DNA of 64,000 nt from Blastococcus sp. LR1 (lineage in GTDB: Bacteria > Actinomycetota > Actinomycetes > Mycobacteriales > Geodermatophilaceae), in the NCBI RefSeq assembly GCF_020166105.1, contig NZ_JAIUJY010000004.1:541302-605301 (forward strand). The letters run 5' to 3'. The stretch's first letter is position 1; every line of letters begins with the position of its first letter. The notes beneath the pieces were generated by a model that worked only from the letters and a program-made list of their open reading frames with translations, was not told the DNA's origin and did not search any database. The position numbers and the translations under genes are program-made. Shown one piece after another: positions 37,864 to 46,937 of this stretch.

Positions 37864-39488
37864 AGCGGGATGTTCCCGTGCTTCTTGGGCGGCAGGGTCT
37901 GCCGCTTGTTGGCCAGCACCCGCAGCGCCTTGGTCACCTGCACTCGGGTGTGCGACGGTGGGATCACGGCATCGACGTACCCGCGGTCGGCCGCGATGTA
38001 GGGGTTGGCGAGGGTGTCCTCGTACTCCGAGATCAGCTCCGCGCGTCGACCCTCGGGGTCCTCGGCCGCGGCGAGCTCCTTGCGGTACAGGATCCCGACC
38101 GCGCCCTGGGCTCCGACGACGGCGATCTGCGCGGTCGGCCAGGCCAGGTTCACGTCGGCGCCGAGGTGCTTGGAGCCCATGACGTCGTAGGCGCCGCCGT
38201 AGGCCTTGCGGGTGATGACCGTGACCTTGGGGACGGTGGCCTCGGCGTAGGCGTAGATGAGCTTCGCGCCGCGCCGGATGATGCCCTCCCACTCCTGCGA
38301 GGTGCCGGGCAGGAAGCCCGGGACGTCGACGAAGGTGAGCACCGGGATGTTGAAGGCGTCGCAGGTGCGCACGAAGCGTGCGGCCTTCTCGCTGGCGTCG
38401 ATGTCCAGCGTGCCGGCGAACTGGGTGGGCTGGTTGGCGACGACGCCGACCGGCCGGCCCTCGACGCGGCCGAAGCCGATCAGCAGGTTCGGCGCGAACA
38501 GCGGCTGCACCTCGAGGAACTCGCCGTCGTCGAGCACGTGCTCGATGACGAGGTGCATGTCGTACGGGGTGTTGGCCGAGTCGGGGATGAGCGTGTCGAG
38601 CTCGAGGTCCTCGTCGGTGAGCGCGCCGGGCAGCACGGTGTCGACCGGGGCGACCTCGACGGCCGGCAGCGGGTCGAGGTTGTTGCTCGGCAGGTAGGAC
38701 AGCAGCGCCTTGACGTAGTCCAGGGCGTCGGTCTCGTCCTCGGCCAGGTAGTGCGCGACACCGGACTTGGTGTTGTGCGTGCGGGCGCCGCCGAGCTCCT
38801 CGAGGGTGACGTCCTCGCCGGTCACGGTCTTCACGACGTCGGGCCCGGTGATGAACATCTGGCTGGTCTTGTCGACCATCACGATGAAGTCGGTGAGCGC
38901 GGGGGAGTAGACGTGCCCACCGGCGGCCGGGCCCATCACCAGCGAGATCTGCGGGATGACGCCGGAGGCGTGCACGTTGCGCTGGAAGATCTCGCCGTAG
39001 AGGCCGAGGGAGACCACGCCCTCCTGGATGCGGGCGCCACCGCCCTCGTTGATGCCGATGACCGGGCAGCCGTTCTTGATCGCGAAGTCCTGGACCTTGA
39101 CGATCTTCTCGCCGTAGACCTCGCCGAGCGCGCCGCCGAAGACGGTCACGTCCTGGGAGAAGATCGCCACCGGCCGGCCGTCGACCGTGCCGTAGCCGGT
39201 GACGACGCCGTCGCCGAACGGGCGCTTCTCGGCCATGCCGAAGTTCGTCGAGCGGTGGCGGGCGAACTCGTCGAACTCGGTGAACGAGCCCGGGTCCAGC
39301 AGCGCCTCGATCCGCTCGCGGGCGGTCATCTTCCCGGCGGCGTGCTGCTTCTCGACGGCGCGCTCGGAGCCCGCGTGCTGGGCCTCCTCGACGCGGCGCT
39401 CGAAGTCGGCGAGCTTTCCGGCGGTCGTGTGGATGTCGATGTCGCCGGGGATCTGCTCCCCGGCACCTTCGAGTTCGGCGGCACTCAC
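37860..39488 (-). CDS. accD5: Propionyl/acetyl-CoA carboxylase beta subunit (carboxyltransferase)
   Basis: 542 residues. Transfers carboxyl from biotin on AccA3 to propionyl-CoA (or acetyl-CoA), giving methylmalonyl-CoA. Crotonase-like double domain: [43 protein letters not shown] (acyl-CoA oxyanion hole), [18 protein letters not shown], then in the second half [27 protein letters not shown] and [14 protein letters not shown] 39488 with GAGGAGA upstream is chosen over the longer frame. In mycobacteria AccD5 prefers propionyl-CoA, which fits the mutAB genes in this window. Confidence 0.96.
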   Translation of the reverse strand: MSAAELEGAGEQIPGDIDIHTTAGKLADFERRVEEAQHAGSERAVEKQHAAGKMTARERIEALLDPGSFTEFDEFARHRSTNFGMAEKRPFGDGVVTGYGTVDGRPVAIFSQDVTVFGGALGEVYGEKIVKVQDFAIKNGCPVIGINEGGGARIQEGVVSLGLYGEIFQRNVHASGVIPQISLVMGPAAGGHVYSPALTDFIVMVDKTSQMFITGPDVVKTVTGEDVTLEELGGARTHNTKSGVAHYLAEDETDALDYVKALLSYLPSNNLDPLPAVEVAPVDTVLPGALTDEDLELDTLIPDSANTPYDMHLVIEHVLDDGEFLEVQPLFAPNLLIGFGRVEGRPVGVVANQPTQFAGTLDIDASEKAARFVRTCDAFNIPVLTFVDVPGFLPGTSQEWEGIIRRGAKLIYAYAEATVPKVTVITRKAYGGAYDVMGSKHLGADVNLAWPTAQIAVVGAQGAVGILYRKELAAAEDPEGRRAELISEYEDTLANPYIAADRGYVDAVIPPSHTRVQVTKALRVLANKRQTLPPKKHGNIPL

Positions 39489-39547
39489 GCGGTCTCGGTC
39501 TCCTCGCTGGCGCTCGTCGGCCGCCTTCGCGGCTCGATCACGGGCCG

Positions 39548-39554
39548 TAGCGTA
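39548..39554. promoter_or_regulatory. Overlapping divergent -10 elements of birA and accD5
   Basis: The 7-mer TAGCGTA reads TAGCGT on the plus strand (6 nt before the birA GTG, leaderless) and TACGCT on the minus strand (60 bp before the accD5 start). The two hexamers overlap by 5 bp, so the promoters would compete for one polymerase site. Confidence 0.55.
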
Positions 39555-39559
39555 AGGGA

Positions 39560-40411
39560 GTGCCCGACACGCCCTCATCTCGATGGTCCGATCTCACACG
39601 ACCGGGGCTGGACGCCGCCGCCCTGCAGTCGGCGCTGACCCGGGACGGCGGCTTCTGGCGAACGATCGAGGTGGTCGAGGAGATCGGCTCCACCAACGCC
39701 GAGCTGAGCGCCCGGGCCGGTGATCCCGACGACGGCGGAGCGCCCGAGGGCGCCGTCCTGGTCGCCGAGCACCAGGTCACCGGCCGCGGCCGGCTGGACC
39801 GCGTGTGGACCTCCCCGCCGCGAGCCGGCATGACGGTCTCGGTGCTGCTGCGCCCGGACGTGCCGGCGGCACGCCGGGGCTGGCTGCCGCTGCTCACCGG
39901 CGTCGCGCTGGCCGAGGCCGTCCGGGAGGTCACCGGGGTGCTCGCCTCGGTGAAGTGGCCCAACGACCTGCTGGCCGCGGACGGGCGCAAGCTGGCCGGG
40001 ATCCTGGCCGAGTCGGGGTCCTCCGGGCGCGCGGCGGCCGTCGTCGTCGGCGTCGGGCTGAACGTCTCCACGACCGCCGAGGAACTGCCGGACACCGGGA
40101 CGTCGCTGTCGGTCGTCACGGGCGGAGTCGTGGACCGGGCGCCGGTCCTGCTGGGCTTCCTGCGCGCCTTCGAGCGCCGCTACCGCCGCTGGGTGGAGAC
40201 CCTCGGTGACCCGGTGGCCTCCGGGCTGGCGCAGGACTACCTGCTCCACTCCGCGACGGTCGGCACCGAGGTGGCGGTGACGCTGCCGGACGGATCGATC
40301 CTCGAGGGCACCGCGGAGGCGGTCGACTGGGACGGCCGGCTCGTCGTCGCCGGGCGAGCCGGCCGGGTGGCGCTGGCGTCCGGGGACGTGCGGCACGTGC
40401 GGAGGGCGTGA
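39560..40411 (+). CDS. birA: Biotin--[acyl-CoA carboxylase] ligase
   Basis: 283 residues, the short form without the DNA-binding domain, so an enzyme and not a repressor. It activates biotin with ATP and attaches it to the lysine of the BCCP domain of AccA3. Visible: [15 protein letters not shown], the biotinyl-AMP loop [26 protein letters not shown] (Lys-Trp-Pro-Asn-Asp and the conserved Lys), and VVGVGLNVS. Divergent from accD5 with a shared promoter core, an arrangement that would tie ligase supply to carboxylase supply. Confidence 0.95.
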   Translation: MPDTPSSRWSDLTRPGLDAAALQSALTRDGGFWRTIEVVEEIGSTNAELSARAGDPDDGGAPEGAVLVAEHQVTGRGRLDRVWTSPPRAGMTVSVLLRPDVPAARRGWLPLLTGVALAEAVREVTGVLASVKWPNDLLAADGRKLAGILAESGSSGRAAAVVVGVGLNVSTTAEELPDTGTSLSVVTGGVVDRAPVLLGFLRAFERRYRRWVETLGDPVASGLAQDYLLHSATVGTEVAVTLPDGSILEGTAEAVDWDGRLVVAGRAGRVALASGDVRHVRRA

Positions 40412-40506
40412 CGGCCTCCGACGGCGGGGGAGCCAGGGGCCCGACACGCCCGTGCGGAGGTGCGCCGAGGGCCTCGGGTGGCCGGTCGCTGCGTCATCCT
40501 TGAGCG

Positions 40507-41064
40507 GTGCCCTATCCGGACAGGTACCTCGCCGAGGACGAAGAGGTGGTGCGACGGCTGCACCCTCACTGGTCCACCCTCGTCGGACCGGTCCTGGTGC
40601 TGCTGCTCGTCGTGGGCGGCGCCTCGTTCGGCGCCGCACTGGTCCCGGTCGGGCCGCAGCAGGGGATGGTCCGGCTCGGCATCGTCGTCGTGTCGTTGCT
40701 CGTCCTGCTCGCGCTCGTGCTGCGCCCCCTGCTCCGCTGGCGCACGACGCAGTACGTGATCACGACCCACCGGCTGCTCTACCGCGAGGGCGTGCTGGCC
40801 CGGCGCGGGCGCGACATCGCGCTGTCCCGGATCACCGACGTCTCCTACGAGCAGTCGCTCGGTCAGCGGATCCTGCGGTCGGGGACGCTGTTCGTCGAGA
40901 CCGCCGGCGACGGCGGCCCCACGGTGCTGCGCACCGTCCCCGACAGTGACGGTGTGAGCCAGCTGCTCACCCACATGATCGACGAGGACGCCGATCGGCG
41001 GGCGTGGGCCGACCCCCGCGGCGGGTTCGACGAGGACGCGGACCGGGGCGGCTGGGCCTACTGA
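40507..41064 (+). CDS. PH-domain (bPH2) membrane protein
   Basis: 185 residues. Two hydrophobic helices (about 20-75) are followed by a bacterial pleckstrin-like domain: TQYVITTHRLLYREGVLARRGRDIALSRITDVSY and TLFVETAGDGG. The mycobacterial neighbour of birA, Rv3278c, is of this type (recalled). The role is unknown; it may hold a protein at the membrane. The C-terminus is acidic with two Asp-Glu-Asp-Ala-Asp-Arg repeats. GTG 40507 is the family-like start; no ribosome site precedes it. Confidence 0.85.
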   Translation: MPYPDRYLAEDEEVVRRLHPHWSTLVGPVLVLLLVVGGASFGAALVPVGPQQGMVRLGIVVVSLLVLLALVLRPLLRWRTTQYVITTHRLLYREGVLARRGRDIALSRITDVSYEQSLGQRILRSGTLFVETAGDGGPTVLRTVPDSDGVSQLLTHMIDEDADRRAWADPRGGFDEDADRGGWAY

Positions 41065-41105
41065 GGCCCGCGCCGGTCACGTGGCCCTGGGACTGGTGAT
41101 GCGGA

Positions 41106-41116
41106 TGTGACACCAG
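41106..41116 (+). other. TGTGACACCAG motif upstream of acyltransferase
   Basis: Same 11-mer as at 37027-37037, within the palindrome upstream of the LGFP serine hydrolase. Here it is followed by an imperfect inverted partner (CTGTCGACA), 118 bp before the ATG of the acyltransferase gene. Confidence 0.35.
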
Positions 41117-41233
41117 CTGTCGACATCTGCCAGGCAAGGCCGGTCGATTCGGTCCTCACTTCGAGTGAACTATTCCCCACAGACCGTTAGCTTCGATACC
41201 GGGACGAACCGGTCCCGCTGAGGGGAGGCCGAC

Positions 41234-42673
41234 ATGGCTGCTGTGCTGGGAACCGTCCGGACGTCCGCCGTGGAACCGCGCCGTGACATCAAGGCCCTCA
41301 CCGGCCTGCGCGCCGTGGCCGCGACTCTGGTGGTGCTCTTCCACGCACAGTTCTTCGTCGGCCCCTACACCGACTTCCTGCCGATGATCCGGCCGTTGAT
41401 CGGTGCCGGGTGGACCGGGGTCGAGCTCTTCTTCGTGCTCAGCGGCTTCGTCATCACCTACACCTACGCCGACCGGCTGGCCCGGCTGACCCCGGGCGGG
41501 GTCGTCCAGTTCGTGCTCGCCCGCGTGGCCCGCATCTGGCCGGCCTGGGCCGCGGTGACGCTCTTCATGGGCGCGTGGGTCTGGGTGCTGCGCCGGCAGG
41601 GCATGGACGCCGACGTCATCGCCAAGCACCCGGACGCCGACCTGCCCACGCTGCTGAGCCAGCTGTCCATGACGCACATGTGGGGCCACAACAGCCCGAT
41701 CGGGAACAACTACGTGTTCCCGGGCTGGTCGATCAGCGCGGAGTGGGCGGCCTACCTGGCGTTCCCGCTGCTGCTCGTCCTGCTGCGGCCGCTGCGCCGC
41801 CTCCCCGCCGTCGCGCTCATGGTCCTCTCCGTCGCGACGATGATGCCGCTCTCCGTCGAGGCGTTCCGGTTCGGCACCCCCGACTTCGAGCAGGCCTGGC
41901 CGGTCCGCATCGCCTGCGGCTTCACCGCCGGCATGCTCGCCGCGATGGCGATCCGGCGGGTCCGCGCCGGCAGCGTGCTGGAGCGGTCGGCGCCGACCCT
42001 CCTGTGGGGCAGCATCCTGCTGTTCGTGGCCGGCACCTCGTGGGCCGCGTGGCGCCGGGCCGCGGACATGACCTTCGACTACGCGGGCATCGTCGCCGTG
42101 CTCTTCCCGGTCCTGGTCGTCTCGCTCGCACTGACCGAGCAGGGGCCCGCTCGCTGGCTCGCCCGGCCGGCGATGGTGTACGTCGGTCGCATCTCCTACT
42201 GCCTGTACCTCGTGCACTTCGTGGTGCTGGACGTGGCGCTCACGATCTGGTGGCAGAACCCCGCCGACGTCGAAATCCTCTCGCCCGGCCTGGCGCTCGC
42301 GGTCCCCTTCCTGCTGATCCTGTCCTTCGTGCTCGCCGCGGCCCTGCACCACGGCGTCGAGGAGCCCGGTCGGCGACTGATCCTGCGGCTGACCGGTTCC
42401 CGCGCCGGCCGTCGCCGCGCTGGAACCGGCTCGGTCGCCCCCACGACCGCAGCCGCCACCACCGCAGCCGCAGCCACCGACGCCGCAGTCGCCGCCGTCG
42501 TGCCTCCGCGGTCGCGGGTCGGCGTGGCCGCGCCTGCTCCGGTGCCTGCGGTCATGGACAGCCGCACCGAGCGGCTGGGGCTCGTCTACCAGCGGACCGC
42601 CGAGGAGTCGCTGGACGCCCGGCCCCGGGTGCCGGCCGGCGCCGCGCCCAGCCGCGACCTGGCCTCCCGCTAA
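41234..42673 (+). CDS. Acyltransferase 3 family membrane protein
   Basis: 479 residues, second OafA-like enzyme of the window. ALTGLRAVAATLVVLFHAQFF with the catalytic His near residue 36, FFVLSGFVITYTYADRL, and the LARVARIWPAW motif, then about ten helices including VYVGRISYCLYLVHFV. After about residue 385 comes a long Ala/Thr-rich cytoplasmic tail of low complexity. ATG with GAGGGGAGG upstream. The acceptor could be peptidoglycan, a wall glycan or an exported lipid. The 169 bp upstream have a TGTGACACCAG motif shared with the LGFP hydrolase promoter. Confidence 0.9.
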   Translation: MAAVLGTVRTSAVEPRRDIKALTGLRAVAATLVVLFHAQFFVGPYTDFLPMIRPLIGAGWTGVELFFVLSGFVITYTYADRLARLTPGGVVQFVLARVARIWPAWAAVTLFMGAWVWVLRRQGMDADVIAKHPDADLPTLLSQLSMTHMWGHNSPIGNNYVFPGWSISAEWAAYLAFPLLLVLLRPLRRLPAVALMVLSVATMMPLSVEAFRFGTPDFEQAWPVRIACGFTAGMLAAMAIRRVRAGSVLERSAPTLLWGSILLFVAGTSWAAWRRAADMTFDYAGIVAVLFPVLVVSLALTEQGPARWLARPAMVYVGRISYCLYLVHFVVLDVALTIWWQNPADVEILSPGLALAVPFLLILSFVLAAALHHGVEEPGRRLILRLTGSRAGRRRAGTGSVAPTTAAATTAAAATDAAVAAVVPPRSRVGVAAPAPVPAVMDSRTERLGLVYQRTAEESLDARPRVPAGAAPSRDLASR

Positions 42674-42729
42674 GCACCCGACCGCTCGGCGCTCCGGCTC
42701 CGCGAACCGGATCTGTCGGACCCTCGGCC

Positions 42730-42735
42730 TACCGT
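42730..42735 (+). promoter_or_regulatory. -10 element, leaderless promoter of sbcDC
   Basis: TACCGT, 7 nt, then ATG at 42743. Identical hexamer and spacing to the upp promoter. Confidence 0.6.
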
Positions 42736-42742
42736 CGCCCCC

Positions 42743-43894
42743 ATGCGTCTGCTCCACACCTCCGACTGGCACATCGGTCGGTCCCTGCACGGCACCGACC
42801 TGCTCGCCGAGCAGGAGGCCGTGCTCGGGGGTCTGGCCCAGGTCGTCACCGCCGAGTCGGTCGACGTGGTGCTCGTCGCCGGTGACGTCTACGACCGCGC
42901 GGTCCCCTCGGCCGATGCCCAGGCCGTGCTCGACCGGGTGGTGCAGCGGCTGCGGCGCGCGGGCGCGGAGGTGGTCCTCACCCCGGGCAACCACGACTCG
43001 GCGCGTCGGCTCGGCACGTTCTCGGGGCTGCTGGCCGCCGCGGGGCTGCACGTGCGGGCGACGGTCGCGGGGCTGGACGAGCCGGTCCTGCTCTCCGACG
43101 AGCACGGCGAGGTCGCCGTCTACGGGTTGCCCTACCTCGAGCCGGAGATCGTGCGGGGCGAGCTCGGGGTGACCGGAGCGCGCTCCCAGGAAGCCGTCCT
43201 CGCCGCCGCGATGGAGCGGGTCCGCGCGGATCTCGTCCTGCGGCCGCGAACCCGGTCGGTCGTGCTCGCGCACACCTTCGTGGGGGGCGGGATGTCCAGC
43301 GAGAGCGAGCGTGACATCTGCGTCGGCGGGGTCGACCGGGTGCCCGTGAGCGTCTTCGACGGCGTCGACTACGTGGCGCTGGGTCATCTGCACCGTCCGC
43401 AGACGCTGACCGAGCGGCTGCGCTACAGCGGGTCGCCGCTGGCCTACTCCTTCGGCGAGGCAGGTCAGCAGAAGCAGGCCTGGCTCGTCGATCTGGACGC
43501 CACCGGGCTGGCCGGTGTCCGCGCGGTCCCCCTTCCGGTGCCACGGCCGCTCGTGGTCCTCACCGGAACGCTCGAGGAGTTGCTGGCAGATCCCGCGCAC
43601 GACGGTGCGGTCGAGGCGTTCGTCTCCGCGCGCCTCACCGACGCGGTGCGCCCGACCGACCCGATGCGACGGCTGCAGGCCCGCTTCCCGCACTGCGCGC
43701 ATCTGGAGTGGACGGGGAGCGGACGCGTCTCCGACGGGCGCAGCTACACCGAGAGGCTCGCCGGTCGCGGCGATCTCGACGTCGTCGGGGAGTTCGTCAG
43801 CCACGTCCGCGCACGCGTGGGGCCGACCCAGGCCGAGCGGGATCTGCTCGCCCGCGCCCTGGGTGCGGCCGCTCACGAGGAGGCCTCCGGATGA
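42743..43894 (+). CDS. sbcD: Exonuclease SbcD (Mre11-like nuclease)
   Basis: 383 residues, calcineurin-type metallo-phosphoesterase. With SbcC it cleaves hairpins and blocked DNA ends. Metal-binding motifs in order: TSDWHIGRSL, VVLVAGDVYDRA (Asp-x-x-Asp), LTPGNHDS, and VALGHLHRPQ (Gly-His-x-His); the C-terminal capping domain follows. Start ATG with a leaderless promoter. Stop overlaps the sbcC start (ATGA). Confidence 0.96.
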   Translation: MRLLHTSDWHIGRSLHGTDLLAEQEAVLGGLAQVVTAESVDVVLVAGDVYDRAVPSADAQAVLDRVVQRLRRAGAEVVLTPGNHDSARRLGTFSGLLAAAGLHVRATVAGLDEPVLLSDEHGEVAVYGLPYLEPEIVRGELGVTGARSQEAVLAAAMERVRADLVLRPRTRSVVLAHTFVGGGMSSESERDICVGGVDRVPVSVFDGVDYVALGHLHRPQTLTERLRYSGSPLAYSFGEAGQQKQAWLVDLDATGLAGVRAVPLPVPRPLVVLTGTLEELLADPAHDGAVEAFVSARLTDAVRPTDPMRRLQARFPHCAHLEWTGSGRVSDGRSYTERLAGRGDLDVVGEFVSHVRARVGPTQAERDLLARALGAAAHEEASG

Positions 43895-46851
43895 GACTGC
43901 ACCGGCTGACGCTGAGCGCCTTCGGCCCTTTCGCCGGAATGGAGGCGGTCGACTTCGACGACGTGTCCCGAGACGGGCTGTTCCTGCTGTGGGGCCCCAC
44001 CGGCTCGGGCAAGACGACGCTGCTCGACGCCGTCGTCTTCGCTCTCTACGGCACGGTCCCCGGCGCGCGCGGCGAGGAGAAGCGGCTGCGCAGCGATCAC
44101 GCCGACGCGGGGATCCGGACCGAGGTCAGCTGCGAGCTCACGCTGGGCTCGGAGCGGCTGCTGGTCACCCGCCGTCCCGAGCAGGCGCGTCCGAAGAAGC
44201 GCGGCACCGGCACGACCTCCGAGCCGGCCCGGCTGCTGGTGCAGCGGTACAGCCCCGGGGGCTGGGAAGCGGTGAGCACCCGCATCGACGAGGGCGCCGA
44301 GTACCTGCGCACCCGGCTGGGGCTCGACGTCCACCAGTTCTGCCAGGTGGTCCTGCTCCCGCAGGGTGACTTCGCGCGGTTCCTGCGCGCCGAGCCCGAG
44401 CACCGCGCGGAGCTGCTGCGCACGCTGTTCGACGTCGGCCGCTTCGCCCGCGTGGAGGACTGGCTCGCCCGGGAGCGCCGGACGGCCGAGGAGGCGTTGC
44501 GCGGGGAACGCCTGCAGCTGGCGGGCCTGCTGGCACGGGTGGCGCAGACGGCTGACGCCGAGGTGCCCGAGGAGCTGGCCCCCGAGCTGGTCGGTGCCGA
44601 TCCGGGCGGGCCGGTCGACGCCTGGTTGGGGCGACTGCGCGGCGAGGCGGCGCGTGAGCTGGCGGCGGCCGAGGCGGCGGCCGACGCCGCGGCCGGGATC
44701 GCCACGACCGCCGGCCAGGAGCTGACCGCGGCCCGCCTCCTGGCCGACCGGCGGTCGCGCCGGGAACGTGCCGAGCAGGAGCTCGCCCGGCTGACCGCGG
44801 CGGAGCCGTCCCTGGCGCCGGTGCGCGTGCGGCTGGACGCCGGCCGCCGTGCCGAGGCGCTCCGTGACGTGCTGGAGTCCGCAGGACGCGCTGCCCGTGA
44901 CGCCGAGCGGGCAGCCAGGGAGCTGGGAACCAGCCGCCGGGCCTGGGCCGCCACCGGTGAGGCTCGCGAGCCCGCCGTCGACCTGGCCCGCCGGTTGCGC
45001 GACGACGCGGCCGAGGCGCGCGCCCTGCAGCCGGAGGCGGAGCGCGCCACCGACCTGGCCCGGCGCGCAGGCCGTTCGGCGGTCGAGGTCGCCCGGCTCG
45101 CCCAGCGGTGCGCGGCCGCCGAGGCGGCGCTGGAAGCCCTGCCCGCAGCGATCGCCGAGGCTCAGTCCGTGGTCGAGCTCGCCGCCGCAGCCGCGGCGGG
45201 GGTACCGGTGCGCGCCGCCGACGCCGAGGCCGCCCGCGCTGCGCTGGCCGCCGCTCGCGACGCCGAGCGTCTGCTCGAACGGCTGTCCCGGGCGCGGGCC
45301 GCCGTAGAGACCGCGCGCGAGCGTCAGCTGACCGCCCGCGAGGAGCTGGTCGACCTGCGCAGCCGGCGGCTCGACGGCATGGCCGCCGAGCTGGCCGCGC
45401 AGCTGGTGGACGGGGGCGATTGCCCGGTCTGCGGCGCGGTGGAGCACCCGCGCCCCGCCGTGCACGCCGGTCTCGCGGTCTCCGCCGAGGACGAGGACCG
45501 TGCCCGGGCGGACGTCGAGGCCGCCGAGGCGGAGTCGGCGCGGGTCGTCGCCGCCGCTCAGGAGCTGGAACGGGCGCTGGCTGTCCTGCGGTCACGCGCG
45601 GGAGAGCGTCCGCGGAACGAGCTCGAGACCGCTGCGGCGGAGGCCGAGCGGATGCTGGCTGACCTGAGCGCTGTCGCCGAGGAGCTGCCGGCAGCGCGGA
45701 CGCGCCTGGCCGGGCTGACCGACGAGCGCGACGAGCTGGCGACGCGGCTGACCGCCGACCGGGTGGAGCTGGGCAGCCGCACCGCCGAGCGCGACGCGCT
45801 GGAGAGCGAGCTGGCCGTGCTCACGACCCGGCTGGACACAGTCCGGGGAGACGACCCGAAGCTCTCGGACCGGGTGCGCCGGCTCACGATCGCGGCGGAG
45901 CGCTGCGAAGCGGTCCTCGACGCCGAGTCGGAAGAACTGCGGGCGCGGGTGGCCGCCGATGCGGCCCGGCGCGCGGCCGAGGAGCGCAGTGACGCGGCCG
46001 GTTTCGCCTCTCTCGGTGAAGCGGCCGGTGCGCTGCTCGAGCGGGTCGAGCTCGCGGCACTCGAGGAGCAGGTGACGGCGCACGAGCGGGCTCTCGACGC
46101 GGTGCGAGGGGTCCTCGCCGACCCCGAGCTCGCGGCGCTCCCGCCGGCGGCAGAGCTGTCGGCGGCCGAGGCCCGGTGCGCCGAGGCCACCGCCGCCCGG
46201 GAGGAGGCCGTGGCGGCGCTGCACCGGTCGCGCCGGTGCAGCGTCGATCTGGACGCGCTCGCCGGTGACGTCGTCGCCGCCGAGATGCGGCTGCACGAGC
46301 GCCGTGGCATCGCCGACCAGGTGGCCGGCCTGGCGGACCTGGTCAACGGCCGCGGCGCGAACACGATGCGGATGCGGTTGCAGTCCTTCGTGCTGGCCGC
46401 GCGGCTCGAGCAGGTGGCGGAGGTGGCCAGCCGGCGGCTGCTCGAGATGTCGGGCAGCCGGTACACGTTCCGGCACAGCGACGCCCAGGGCCGCAACGGC
46501 GCCCGCGGTGGGCTCGGCCTGGAGGTCTTCGACGAGTACACGGGCACGCTCCGGTCCACCAAGACCCTCTCCGGTGGGGAGAGCTTCATGGCCTCGCTGT
46601 CGCTGGCCCTCGGCCTCGCCGACGTGGTCACCGCCGAGAGCGGTGGGGTGCAGATGGACACCCTCTTCGTGGACGAGGGTTTCGGCACCCTGGATGCGGG
46701 CGCCCTGGACGCCGTCATGGACGTGCTCGACGACCTCCGGCGCGGCGGCCGCACCATCGGCGTCGTCAGCCACGTGGAGGAGCTGCGCACGCGGATCCCC
46801 ACGCGACTGGAGGTCGTCACCGGCCGGTCGGGTTCACGCCTGGCGGCGTGA
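43891..46851 (+). CDS. sbcC: Exonuclease SbcC (Rad50-like ATPase)
   Basis: 986 residues, SMC/Rad50-type ATPase partner of SbcD. Walker A GPTGSGKTT at 35-43, Q-loop region FCQVVLLPQGDFARFL, then long Ala/Arg/Glu-rich coiled coils interrupted by the zinc hook CPVC at 511-514, a second coiled coil, the ABC signature LSGGE at 893-897, and Walker B LFVDEGFGTLD near 925-935. Two SbcC molecules dimerise through the hook. Ends before a hairpin shared with the convergent LGFP gene. Confidence 0.97.
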   Translation: MRLHRLTLSAFGPFAGMEAVDFDDVSRDGLFLLWGPTGSGKTTLLDAVVFALYGTVPGARGEEKRLRSDHADAGIRTEVSCELTLGSERLLVTRRPEQARPKKRGTGTTSEPARLLVQRYSPGGWEAVSTRIDEGAEYLRTRLGLDVHQFCQVVLLPQGDFARFLRAEPEHRAELLRTLFDVGRFARVEDWLARERRTAEEALRGERLQLAGLLARVAQTADAEVPEELAPELVGADPGGPVDAWLGRLRGEAARELAAAEAAADAAAGIATTAGQELTAARLLADRRSRRERAEQELARLTAAEPSLAPVRVRLDAGRRAEALRDVLESAGRAARDAERAARELGTSRRAWAATGEAREPAVDLARRLRDDAAEARALQPEAERATDLARRAGRSAVEVARLAQRCAAAEAALEALPAAIAEAQSVVELAAAAAAGVPVRAADAEAARAALAAARDAERLLERLSRARAAVETARERQLTAREELVDLRSRRLDGMAAELAAQLVDGGDCPVCGAVEHPRPAVHAGLAVSAEDEDRARADVEAAEAESARVVAAAQELERALAVLRSRAGERPRNELETAAAEAERMLADLSAVAEELPAARTRLAGLTDERDELATRLTADRVELGSRTAERDALESELAVLTTRLDTVRGDDPKLSDRVRRLTIAAERCEAVLDAESEELRARVAADAARRAAEERSDAAGFASLGEAAGALLERVELAALEEQVTAHERALDAVRGVLADPELAALPPAAELSAAEARCAEATAAREEAVAALHRSRRCSVDLDALAGDVVAAEMRLHERRGIADQVAGLADLVNGRGANTMRMRLQSFVLAARLEQVAEVASRRLLEMSGSRYTFRHSDAQGRNGARGGLGLEVFDEYTGTLRSTKTLSGGESFMASLSLALGLADVVTAESGGVQMDTLFVDEGFGTLDAGALDAVMDVLDDLRRGGRTIGVVSHVEELRTRIPTRLEVVTGRSGSRLAA

Positions 46852-46887
46852 GCCCGACCGCCGGTGCCGGAACTCGTGTCAGGAGAC

Positions 46888-46913
46888 CCCGGGCTCCGTT
46901 GCTGTGGCCCGGG
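46888..46913. terminator. Hairpin between convergent sbcC and LGFP genes
   Basis: CCCGGGC (46888-46894) pairs with GCCCGGG (46907-46913) around a 12-nt loop, in the 86-bp gap between the two stop codons. Confidence 0.5.
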
Positions 46914-46937
46914 TGCAGCTGACCCCGTCGAGGTCGG

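Noticed and set aside
40495..40500. CATCCT as a leaderless -10 before the PH-domain gene
   Set aside because: Spacing (6 nt) fits, but the hexamer lacks the TAnnnT pattern; the gene may instead be read from the birA transcript.
41120..41190. ECF-sigma-like promoter (GTGAAC ... CGTTAG) upstream of the acyltransferase gene
   Set aside because: The spacing between the two elements is about 14-15 nt, shorter than the usual 16-17, and no partner sigma/anti-sigma gene is nearby; too weak to annotate.
42420..42540. Repetitive Ala/Thr-coding stretch in the acyltransferase tail
   Set aside because: Low-complexity coding DNA in a linker; not a mobile or regulatory repeat.
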